Shown here in pieces: positions 25,397 to 36,202 of a stretch of DNA of 64,000 nt. Position 1 is the first letter of the stretch. Each line of letters opens with the position of its first letter. The notes under the pieces were generated by a model that made no database searches, was not told the DNA's origin, and saw only the letters and a list, made by a program, of their open reading frames with translations. The stretch spans positions 20,495,501-20,559,500 of the forward strand of contig NC_052474.1 in assembly GCF_009730915.1 (NCBI RefSeq), given 5' to 3'. This stretch comes from Dioscorea cayenensis subsp. rotundata (Eukaryota > Streptophyta > Magnoliopsida > Dioscoreales > Dioscoreaceae). Position numbers and translations under genes: made by a program.

Positions 25397-26576
25397 GCAC
25401 ATGATTTGGCAAGGCATGCAACACCAATCTATTCTCCATCTTTTCTTTTGCATACCCTTTATCATTTGGTGGGGAACAAAGTTGAATGAAAATGATTCCT
25501 TCAAAGAAAGCAAATAGAGAAAGAAAGATCACATGTAAAAGAAAAAAAAAATTTGCAGTGATAATTAGCCTTTGAGGAAGCACCTTTTCTTCTTTTCTTT
25601 TTTTTTTCCCATCTCTCAAAACCCTAGCACTCCAATGATGTACAATTGAAAAACCCTAATCCCATGAAGAGTTAGTAATATATAGACACCTAATTGGCAA
25701 ACATCAATACATTAATTATATACATATATATAATTGTTCCCATGAAAGTGAGATTCTCTTAGCATCAAACATAATATATAGCTTTATTTTGTTGAATTTA
25801 TAAGGTTTTGTCACATTAAGGGAGCATAGATGGAAGTCTAGATTTCAATAAATCTTAAAAAAATAAAAAAGGTAGTTATTAAATCAAATCATCTCATTCT
25901 TATCATCATTATGGCATTCATGATAAAACATTTTGTTAAAAAATAAAAAAATAATTTGAAGCTAAGAAGTCAATGAAAAATTGTGTAATTCATTAGTTCT
26001 ATCAAAATGATCATATGATTTGAAAAGAATATATATCATTCTTGTTTTGTTTCTACTTAATCATTTTAAATATAATATTCAATAATATATACGAAATTTA
26101 ATACCTTTTTCAACTTTGTTTTTATTCTAGCAATATTAAAATTTTATGATAGGAATATATTTATTTTATGCAATCAAATCCTTAGACTTGGAATTTATAC
26201 TCACAAAAGATCCTAAAATAATAATCTATAATCATTCAACAAATGAAAAATAAATAAATACAATGTCAAATAAATATCTCCAAATTCAATACCTTTTTAA
26301 CTCATATTTTTTTAAGATAATAAAATTAATATTATGATTTAATAATATAAATATTTAATATATCTTTATATTATACAATAAAACCCTAGATCTCAAATTT
26401 ATACTCACAAAAGATTCTAAATACCAATCTAATCATTAAGTCTTTATGTCTCCTCACTAAAAAACAAATTATGGACACAAACCATCAAGAAAAATACATA
26501 GAAAAAAACCCCCAACCACCAAAAAATAAAAATAAAATAAAACCTAATCACAATACAAGATGAAATATGTGCTTTT

Positions 26577-26579
26577 ATG

Positions 26580-26650
<71 letters not shown>

Positions 26651-26685
26651 GAGGAGGAGGATGATGATGATGATGAAGAAGAAGA
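26577..26685. repeat. Compound microsatellite (GT)n-(GA)n-(GGA)n-(TGA)n-(AGA)n
   Basis: Five different short-unit arrays follow one another without spacer: GT (one interruption, GC), GA, then GGA, TGA and AGA triplets. The right 75 bp are purine-only apart from the TGA part. Confidence 0.95.
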
Positions 26686-26908
26686 AATGTGAGTGAAATC
26701 CTTTGGAGTAAGGACCCCACAAAACACAAATGAAGGACTAGATACTTAGCCTAATTACATGATGTGGTGGGATCCATTCATGGTGGAATATCATGTTGGT
26801 GGTGCATGTCACTCACAATTGCAAAGAAAAGAAGGAGAAGAAGCCTCTCTCAAGTCATAAGATCACAAGAACAAGAGGTTCCACACTTATTAATTAGCCA
26901 TTTTGCCA

Positions 26909-26949
<41 letters not shown>

Positions 26950-28974
26950 TGCACTTTTTGCTAGCTTGTGCTATGTCCTTGTCAATTGCACCACTACAAA
27001 TCTTTCAAACAAGTGAAATGGCGGCCCTTTCTTTCCTACCTCTTTTTTCCTCATCTTTCTCTTTCATTCATTCCTTTTTTAGTTCTTGTTCTTCACTCTC
27101 TCTGTCTCTCTTTAAGATTTTATGAAAAATGTACTAGCCAAAGCTACACTTTGTACACATATAATTCATATTTTGGTTTATATATTAGTATATTTTGTAA
27201 TCATATATCTCAGTATATTATCAGAGTGTGTGATTTAAAATTATCGTTAATTAAAAAATTAATATGTATTTGTGTTTAATAATATTATTATTAGAAAAGA
27301 CTTATGTTCAATAGTTTAGTCTATATATATAAACACAAGTGTACTCTTCTCCTCCACTCATAGTTCTATTACATATTTACATACAAACCTCAATAATTCT
27401 CTTATGTTATTTCATCATATAATTTTACTATTGAAAGGGTAGAGTCACATCTAATATAGTGACATGTTCACAAAGTTGAATGAATTATCCTAATTTTTTA
27501 AATTGAATTACGCAAATTAACAAAGTGTGAGAAAACCTAATAAAACACCTAATGAGACTGTGAGTATATATAGGTTTTTCTTTGTCAAACTCTATATATG
27601 TCTGTGTGTGTGTGGTAGTACTATGTGTGATTCTAGTTTTTTGTTTTTATCTTTCACTCATCATTTGGCTTCTTCATGTTTACACGTAGACCTATAAAGA
27701 AAAACATGGAATATATGCTTGTCTATCACTTCAAAAGGATTGAAGCAAAAGAGTACATATTCACAAGCCACCAACCTCATTAATTGAGATGACTTCTCAT
27801 GACAAAAAGGTATCTTCTAGTTATTTCACTTGTTTGATACTTATAATAATAATGTGAAAAAGCAAACAAAAAATGTTCATATTAATTATCATGAGAGCTA
27901 AAGTGAGACATCAAGATGTACTAATTATTTATATATATTTTATGCATGTATATTGATTTTACTCAAATGTGGATGAAGATAACATAGTTAGGTGAAGCAC
28001 CACTGAATTTAATTATATATAGAATTGCTTGTGAGGTTTCAAGAAACAAGTTGACTTGATAAAAGTCTTGGAAATGATTATTTCCATTTAATAAGTAGAA
28101 AGATTCCATGCTCTCTTACATGGACGTTGAGAAACCTCATCCTCAACTAACTAGAATTGATTTCCATTTACCAAAGATAGAGGGTTGAGAACTTGTTCTT
28201 ATTCGTTGGACCATTAACATCATATAACAAAACTTTAACTGTAATTAATTAATTAGTTGTACTTTGTTGGTATTTGTCATAAATTGGCAAAATTCAGTAA
28301 ATGTTTGAGTGAAACACCTTTTTAAATTTATATGGAAAGAATGAAAAGGTTGACAATGTTTAATACTAGTTTGTTATCGGTGTCCTTTTGTAATTCATCA
28401 TTAAAATTGATGAGTATACATGTGAATTCTTCTTATAGAATAGGGTATGTACATGTTTAATTAATTGCCATCAATTACTGTTATTTAATTTCCCCTCCTA
28501 GATTGAGTGATATATAACTTTAATATTATCAATTTATCATGCTTTTTGTATAATTTGAAAAAGAAAGAAATTAACATCAGCATTTGAATGTCGAGAAATT
28601 GAATAGTGAACCTGAGTATAGCAATTAGTTTTTATTTAACTAGCTAAACATTTTAAAAATATAAAAAATAAATAGCCCTCATATATATATTAAATAAAAC
28701 TGGAGCTTCAATACCATTTTTTATTGTTAGGGGTTGACGTTATGCTAAAAGCCAAGCCATGCAACACATCTTTCTCCAACTTTACAAGTGGATTCACTGT
28801 TTTGTTATTCTCCATTGGAAATTCTCTCTTATAGATAACGTAATATTGCAAGATATATGATTCCCATAGTTCTTGATTTAATTCATCATGTTTAAACTTT
28901 TAGTACAATTTGAAGATTTCATTATAATTCAAATTAATAAGTGTTTTATGTGATTTAAAATTCATTGTCCTCGT

Positions 28975-29369
28975 TGTTGTAAAATGTAGGACCGGATAGA
29001 ATAGTACAGACATCAATATAAATGAAAAATAATACTGGAAAAAATAATAAGAAAACCAGTACTCTCTCTTATAGTAGGAGAATAGACTAACTCTCAAAAT
29101 AATTTTTCCATACTTTCTCATTCTTCTTCTTTTTCTTTATTTTTCTTACTCTCATTCTCACTCTCACTCACACCTTTGGTTGTGTTGAATGAGAAGCTCA
29201 TCTTCTTTATTTATAGAGAGGAACCAGCCCACAAATTCACCAAAAAAACAAGAGTTGCATGTTGATGGTTTAATGAGCCATTAGTTTATAATCCATGGAT
29301 TAAGATGCCATTAGTTTAAGTTGATGGTTTGGAGGACATTGGCATTGGGCCAATGGTTTTGGGCCGACA
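28975..29369 (-). repeat. 3' LTR of the copia element (internally deleted)
   Basis: It matches the 5' LTR at both ends, including CAAGAG(T/C)TGCATGTTGATGG and GGGCCAATGG. It lacks about 110 bp that are present in the 5' LTR at about 33428-33543. Confidence 0.9.
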
Positions 29370-29380
29370 ATTCTCCCACT
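29370..29380 (-). other. Polypurine tract of the copia element
   Basis: The minus strand reads AAGTGGGAGAA directly before the 3' LTR, the expected site for plus-strand priming. Confidence 0.8.
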
Positions 29381-29446
29381 TGAAGATTTGATTGAAAGAC
29401 AATTAGATCTTCATACCATTCTTTCTATCTTGCTATTCGATGTTGC

Positions 29447-30919
29447 TTATGTCTTTGTCAGACCACATGAGGATCGACACCATATGAAGCTGTCAGCGTT
29501 GATTGCTTTTGTCATGAAATCTGCTAGGTTGTCCTTAATATGAATTTTTTGCATGTCTACTATACCTTCTTCTACTTTCTCACGAACGAAGTGGTATTGA
29601 ATTCTGATATGTTTTGTCTTTGAATGAAATGCTGGATTTCTTGTAAGATGCAATGCACTCTGGTTGTCACAATATAGAGTGATGTTCTCTTGTTTGTGCC
29701 CGAGTTCTTCCAGCACCATCTTCAACCACACTGCTTCTTTACTGGCTTGTGTAGCTGCCAAATACTCTGTTTTTGTCATTGACAGTGAAGTCAGATCCCC
29801 CATAACATAATGCAACATCTGAGGTTCCCTTTATATATATGAGAATCCTCTTAACAACACTCCAATGCTTTTGACTAGGATTCCCCATGTACCTACTTAC
29901 TACTCCCACTACATGTGCAATGTCTGGTCTTGTACAGATCATGGTGAACATTAGGCTTCCCACCACTGATGCATAAGAGACTCGAGACATCTCCATCCTC
30001 TCTTTTTCACTGCTAGGACACATATTTGAGGATAACTTGAAATTAACAGAAAGTGGGGTAAAAATTGGCTTACAGTCTTGCACGTTGAACCGTCGCAAGA
30101 TCTTCTTCAAATAAGTCTTCTGAGAAAGCCAAATCTTCCTATTATTTCTGTCTCGGTGAATTTGCATCCCTAGAATCTTGTTTGCTGGTCCCAAGTCCTT
30201 CATTTCAAACTCCCTAGCCAATTGTGCCTTCAACTCCTTGATACGATCTTTATAGGGGCCTACTACCAACATGTCCTTAACATACAGCAACAAGAAGACA
30301 AAATCTTCTTCTTTAAACCTCTTGACATATGCACAAGGGTCTGTATTGAATCTACTATATCCATGGCTCATGATAAAGGAATCAAATCTCTTGTACCAAC
30401 ATCTCGGCGCCTGCTTTAGACCGTACAGAGATTTGTTCAACCTGCAAACCAAGTTCTCTTTACCTTTTTCTTTAAATCCTTCTAGTCGGAGCATGTAAAT
30501 CTCTTCTTCAAGATCTCCATGAAGAAATACAGTTTTGACATCTAACTGCTCAAGATGCAAGTCGAATGTAGCACACATCGCCAGGACTACTTGGACTGTT
30601 GTGAGTCGAACCACAGGTGAAAATATTTCGTTGAAGTCAATACCTTCTTTTTGAACATATCCTTTCACCACCAATCTAGCACAATAACGATCTACATGAT
30701 CATCACTATTGCGTTTGATCTTGTAGACCCATTTGTTGCCAATGGGCTTTCACCCTTGTGGTAGTGACACCAGTTCCCATGTCCTATTTTATGAAGAGCT
30801 TCAATTTCTTCTTCCATTGCTGCCATCCACTGAGATACATCTGAATTGTTCAGTGCTTCGTGAAGAGTTGATGGCTCTCCATCCTCAGTTAGAAGACAGT
30901 ACGCAATATTACCCTCCAT
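29447..30919 (-). pseudogene. Copia reverse transcriptase and RNase H
   Basis: The main RT frame is 29739-30674 (for example FSPVVRLTTVQVVLAM, QLDVKTVFLHGDLEEEIYM, LYGLKQAPRCWYKRF). RNase H is at 29447-29818 (EYLAATQASKEAVWLK, LYCDNQSALHL, TKHI). The RT catalytic box YVDD reads YVKD at about 30272-30284, losing one metal-binding Asp. A frame change separates the short N-terminal RT piece (30692-30919) from the main frame, and another separates RT from RNase H. The plus-strand frames here are antisense shadows. Confidence 0.9.
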
Positions 30920-31835
30920 AATATAGTCAGAATTCCAACTTGGTGCCTTTCTTGTATGAGTTGACCGCCGAACTTCTGGAACTTCAGATTCAGTGGCTCT
31001 TGTAGCTCGTGCTCAGGTACAGCTTCACTTTCTTTTTCTACCTGGACTGTTGTAGTCTCTGTGCTTTCTTTTGAAGTGCTTTCACCATCTACTTGCTCTT
31101 GTTCTTTATCTTCTATGAAGATAATATCCCTGCTGATTACAACCTTATGGGCAGTGGGATCCCACAGGCGGTACCCCTTAACATCATTAGCATATCCTAA
31201 GAACATATATTTTCTGGATTTTGGATCCAGCTTTGTAGTTTCTTGGGTATTGTACATTACATATACAAGACTTCCAAATATATGAAGGTTTGAATAATCA
31301 ACTGGCTTACCAGTCCACATCTCTATCGGTGTTTTCAACTCAATTGCAGTTGATGAGGCCTGATTCACCACATAACAGGCGGTGCTGGATGCTTCTGCCC
31401 AGAACTTCTTGTCTAAGCCTGCAGCTCCCATCATGGCTCATGTTTTTTCCAACAAAGTCCTGTTCATCCGCTATGCCACTCCATTTTATTGAGGAGTGTA
31501 TGCTGTAGTGAACTGTCTTTTGATGCCTTCTTCCTTGCAGAATTCATCAAATTCTTTACCAGTGTATTCTTCTCCATTATTAGTCCTGAAGCACTTGATC
31601 TTCTTACTAGATTCAAGTTCCACCCGTGCTTTGTAAAATTTGAAGACTTGAAACACATCAGCCTTCCTCTTGATAGGGTACACCAAACATCTCCTGAAAT
31701 AGTCATCAATAAATGATATAAAGTAATGTCTAAGGATATAACTGGTGCTTGCCACACATCAGAGAGAACCAATTCTAGAATTTTTCTGCATCTAGAATTA
31801 GATGTGTTGAACTTGAGTCGATGTTGCTTGCTCAC
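30889..31835 (-). pseudogene. Copia integrase
   Basis: The core is recognisable across two frames: DDYFRRCLVYPIKRKADVF, then FRTNNGEEYTGKEFDEFC, then the C-terminal part KKFWAEASSTACYVVNQ and KTPIEMWTGKP. The second catalytic Asp of the DDE triad reads Asn (TNNGEEY where the family has TDNGGEY). Several frame changes are present. Confidence 0.88.
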
Positions 31836-32133
31836 AATGCAATGTTCACAAAAGGGTAGTGTTACCTTTGATGAGACCTTGAAGTAGATTCCTCTCTGTA
31901 AGAATCTTCATTCCTTGCTCTGACATGTGTTCGAGTTTCCTGTGTCATGTCATTGTGCATCTTTCACTTGGACTACATGTGGCAGTTGAAGCTTCTCCTT
32001 CTTGCAAAGTTTTCTCCCTTCAGCATGTATAGATTTGCAGCTATCTTCTCTCCCTTCATGAATACAAGTGCTCCTCGAATTACCTTTATGATCTTGTTCT
32101 GAACTTCAATTTTACGACCAAGATCAAGTTATC

Positions 32134-33199
32134 CTACAGACAACAAATTCTTCTTAAGGCCCTTCCACATCGGACTTCTTGGATGGTCCGAACCGTGTCA
32201 TCATACATCTTCAGTGTGATGGTGCCAATGCCAAATATTTTCAAGCCTTGATCGTTACAGTTGTACACAAATCCCCTAAAGATAGGTTCATAGTGATGGA
32301 ACCATTTTCTTTGGGAGGTCATGTGAAAAGTGGCTGCTGAATCAAGAAGTCACACATCAGTAAATCTTTTACTTGGTGTAGTTGCTGCTTCACACACCAT
32401 AGCTTCTCCATCATCTGAAGTGTTTGCAACATTCCATTGAGGATTGGAATCTTTTTTATTTAGACTCCAACAATCCTTCTTCAAGTGATCTTTCTTGCCA
32501 CAATGATAGCACTTGAAAGTCTTCTTACTCCTCGACTTTGATCTACCACGATTGTAGCTCCCACTAGATTCACGTTCTGTTGGTCTTCCTCTCGTCACCG
32601 TCAAATCCTCCGCTTATTGAGAACTTACTAGCTTGTCTTCCTTGTTCTTGCGGCGACTCTCTTCCTCCAGAACAACAGTTGTAATGTTATCAAAGACTAG
32701 ACTGTCCATGGGGACATTGTTTGTTAAATTGATGACGAGTTGATCATACGAATATGGTAGACTTTGGAGTAGAATTTTTGCATGTTCACTAGACTCTATT
32801 GTATGTCCCAATGATGTGAGTTGGGAAAATAGAGTGTTCAGTGTGTTCATGTGCCCCGTCACTGAAGTAGATTCTGCCATACGCAAAGTATAGAGTCTCA
32901 TCTTAAGGGAAATTTTGTTGTGGAGTAACTTGGCCTCGTACAACTTAGAGAGGTGATTCCCATATCTCCTTCGTCGTCTTCTTCTCCGCTATGCTTGATA
33001 GATTTCCATCAGCAAGTGCCAGAGGAAGATCAGCAACGGCGTTCCCGTCCATCTTGTTCCACTTGTCATCTTTGACCTCAGCTAGTCTTTCGGTGATGGC
33101 CGCCAAGTAGTTGTCATTCCTTAGGATTGCCTTCATCTTCAGCTTCCACAGTGAGAAATTACTCCCACTGAATTTTTCAATCTCATATTTTGCTGCCAT
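32134..33199 (-). pseudogene. Copia gag with zinc knuckle, and degraded protease region
   Basis: Gag begins MAAKYEIEKFSGSNFSLWKL at 33199. It shifts frame near 32944 and continues (YEAKLLHNKISLKMRLYTLRM). It contains CYHCGKKDHLKKDC (CX2CX4HX4C) within 32350-32604. The protease region follows at 32134-32322 (MTSQRKWFHHYEP), the part after the usual D(S)GA active site. The active-site motif is not intact. Confidence 0.88.
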
Positions 33200-33340
33200 T
33201 GCTTCTATTAGAAATTGCTGCAAAAGCAGTAATCAGTCTTTCAAAAGGTGAATAATGATCCAACTTATTTTCTGATGTGGAGGATTCACTAATAGTGGCA
33301 ACCACAGAGCATACGATAAGTAAATATATTACACCAAGAT

Positions 33341-33355
33341 CTAGCTCTGATACCA
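33341..33355 (-). other. Primer-binding site (initiator tRNA-Met type)
   Basis: The minus strand reads TGGTATCAGAGCTAG two bases inside the 5' LTR boundary. TGGTATCAGAGC is the standard plant copia primer-binding sequence. Confidence 0.9.
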
Positions 33356-33357
33356 CT

Positions 33358-33862
33358 TGTTGTAAAATGTGGGACCGAATAGAGCAGTACAACAGCAATA
33401 TAAATGAAAATAATACTGAAAAAATAAAGGACACAAAGATGTTACGTGAAAAACCCCTAAATAATTAGGGTAAAAACCACGAGCAATGATAGAAGAATTT
33501 ACTAAGTGGGAAAATTTCAGAAGTTTCAAACTCTCTCTAATAATAAGGAGAAAACCAGTACTCTCTCTTGTAGTAGGAGAATAGACTAACTCTCAAAATA
33601 ATTTTTCCATACTTCCTCACTCTTCTTCTTTTTCTTTATTTTTCTTACTCTCACTCTCACTCTCACCTTTGGTTGTGTTGAATGAGAAGCTCATCTTCTC
33701 TATTTATAGAGAGGAACCAGCCCATAAATTCACCCAAAAACAAGAGCTGCATGTTGATGGTTTAATGAGCCATTAGTTTATAATCCATGGATTAAGAGGC
33801 CATTAGTTTAAGTTGATGGTTTGTAGGAGTTGGTATTGGGCCAATGGCTTTTTGGGCCAACA
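33358..33862 (-). repeat. 5' LTR of the copia element
   Basis: 505 bp, TGTTGT...ACA. It keeps the about 110-bp segment missing from the 3' LTR, which includes ACCCCTAAATAATTAGGGT, a short inverted repeat. Confidence 0.9.
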
Positions 33863-34263
33863 CACGTCTCTATATTTTTCCCTTATTTATTATACTGTCT
33901 TTTTTTTTTTCATCTTTCTTTAAATCCTTAATCTATTCTTTTAAAATGCCTAGAATTTGATTCTTGTATAGCTTTATTAATGTTTTTTTATTATAAAATT
34001 GACAAAAATGTATAAAGCATAAATTAAAATTTATAGTAGAATATCTCTTGCATCAAATGTTGATTCTCTCCTTAAGTACATTGATTTGTGTACCAAAAAG
34101 AGTTAATAAAAAAGTTTATCTATAATTATTAACGATAGCATAAATCAACCATAAAACAAACAAACAATATTATACCACAAACATCAAAATGTGACATTAA
34201 TAAATAAAAAACAAATGATCATTAAAGCATTACCTAACTTACATTTAATTCTACATGCTAATC

Positions 34264-34306
<43 letters not shown>

Positions 34307-35753
34307 GCAATTTTTATTGTAGATATGGTTTTTTATTATTAAAAAAGTTGATTGACTACAAACTTTGTATTGCATCTTTTGCTAAACTATTCCGGCATAT
34401 CTATCAAGTTTATCCAACTTTAGTTTTATTGATTTTGAGTTAAATGACATACTCTCCTACCAAATATGGATAATAATTTATTGTGGTGCATATACATTTT
34501 GTAACATATTTAATATTTGAATTGAAAGTACAATTTAAAGACTTTGTTATTTATAAAGTTTATTTAATAAATGTTTTATGTGATTTAACATTTGATTGCT
34601 TTTTTTATATTTTAATTACCATCTGTTTTTCATATCTTCTTCAAAAACCATGATTTTATTATTGTATTTATTTTTATCATCATTATTATTTTATGATAAA
34701 ATAATAAATATAAATATTAACGCATAAATTAGATTTTAAAATAAAATATCACATGCATCAAATATTATCGTTCCATCAAATATGAGACAATTTTTTTAAT
34801 AAAAAAAAAGTGTTCAGCCTCCAAATGCCTATCAACAATTTTTAACATTTACAAATTATAACATAAATCATCTAATATATATATATATATATATTATAGC
34901 ACAAGCATCAAAATGGCAACAACGAAAAAGAAAAATACAATGTACCATTAACATAAAAAAATAAATAAATGACCCTAAAAATTACATCAAACTCTTAAGA
35001 GAGATGAGGAACAACCCTTCATCATTCAAATTATGCACGTGACCTATTCTCGTTATGTTAATTATCATTTTCCACTTATAAAATATAAACTATTAATAAT
35101 TTTTTAAATAAAAATTGAATAAATCACAACTTTTATTAAAAAAAATAGAGAGTTACAAAAAAGGATAAATAAGACAAATGTACTATAATATTATCTTGCA
35201 TCATAATCACAAGGCCAATTAGAGGTGGACATGGGCAATTAAAAGATAAAGAAAAAGACCAACACTCAGAGGAGACACCAGCAACATGTAGGAGCCCGTA
35301 GTTTGGGATGAATCATTTGTCCGTGGTGACACCGGAACCATAATCTGGGAACTAAACACATTCATTATATTCAGGATTAGGTGACAATTCACTAGTAGGA
35401 ATGAAGATTTTTTTGTAAGAAGTTGAGACTCTTTTTGATTGTAAGCGAGACTTTTACCACCATGATAGCAAATATCTAAAAAAGAAACATGTGACTGATT
35501 TATTTATTATCAAGTCAAATAAAAATATATGAATATAAAAAATGCGATTATTTTGATCCAACTAGTGTTCCAAAAGATTAATGCTCTAGCCAAGAACCAC
35601 TAGTTTTCCAGGGTTTGTGAAGGTTGTTTCTCCAAGTTAATAAATTTATTATATCATTAAAAAAATTTTCTCTTGAGCAGGACATAAATAAATTTATTAT
35701 TCACTCACTAACAAACACACTATATATACACACACACACACACACAACAAACA

Positions 35754-35791
<38 letters not shown>

Positions 35792-36057
35792 ACAACCACA
35801 TCTATTATAACAAATTTTAATATATGAAAATTAAAAATATAATTATTTTATTCCAACCCTATGTTCTAAAAAATTAATGCCCTAGCCGAGAACCACAAGG
35901 TTTTTAGGGCTTGTGAAGGTTGTTTCTTCAAGTTAATAAATTTATTTTATTTTATTTTATTTTGATAAAAATAAATTTATTTTATCATTAAATTTTTGTC
36001 TCTAAAAACTAAACTATTTGTTTTATTTGAATATAAATGAATTTATTATTCACTTAT
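33863..36057. other. AT-rich spacer upstream of the adenylate kinase gene
   Basis: No gene recognised. It holds (TA)n at 34267-34302, 34877-34892 and 35760-35788, (CA)n near 35731-35745, and a direct duplication listed separately. Confidence 0.6.
35523..36057. repeat. Direct duplication, spacing about 300 bp, just upstream of adenylate kinase
   Basis: The block (T/C)TAGCC(A/G)AGAACCAC...GGGCTTGTGAAGGTTGTTTC(T/C)CAAGTTAATAAATTTATT occurs at about 35585-35651 and again at about 35880-35945, with similar AT-rich flanks. The TATA region of the adenylate kinase gene lies at the end of the second copy. Confidence 0.7.
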
Positions 36058-36202
36058 ATATATAAATATATATAAAGATACAGTGACTACCGGTATCCTT
36101 ACCAACCTCAGCCTCGTCGATGGATTCAGGGTGGACTTCGATCCCAAGGCCTTAGCTTTCGAAGCCCCGAGCAAGGAGAAGGCGGAGAGGGCGCACTAGA
36201 GC
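36058..36202 (+). promoter_or_regulatory. Putative core promoter and leader of the adenylate kinase gene
   Basis: TATATATAAATATATATAAA at about 36058-36075 is a likely TATA region. The following 125 bp are abruptly GC-rich up to the ATG at 36203. The leader carries a short upstream ORF at 36120-36155 (11 codons plus TAG). It also carries a longer open frame without an ATG that ends at TAG 36197-36199, so translation cannot run into the main frame. Confidence 0.5.

Larger units (their letters stand above)
21336..28974. other. Gene-poor AT-rich intergenic region
   Basis: No protein-coding gene is recognised on either strand across 7.6 kb. Microsatellites dominate: (AT)32 at 22581-22644, and shorter TA runs near 22829, 24152, 24499, 25357-25390 and 26913-26944. 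A compound repeat lies at 26577-26685. A TATA-like TATAAATAG at 24842 has no gene behind it. Apparent small frames are TA-repeat or low-complexity products. Confidence 0.6.
28975..33862 (-). mobile_element. Ty1/copia LTR retrotransposon, structurally near complete but inactive
   Basis: LTRs start TGTTGTAAAATG and end ACA at 28975-29369 (3') and 33358-33862 (5'). The primer site beside the 5' LTR reads TGGTATCAGAGC on the minus strand, complementary to initiator tRNA-Met. A purine tract (AAGTGGGAGAA, minus) abuts the 3' LTR. Domain order on the minus strand is gag, protease region, integrase, RT, RNase H, which is the copia order. Sequences resemble the TNT1/Tork type. Flanking pentamers CTCGT and CACGT match at 4 of 5 positions, consistent with an aged target-site duplication. 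Frameshifts, stops and lost catalytic residues make it defective. Confidence 0.92.
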
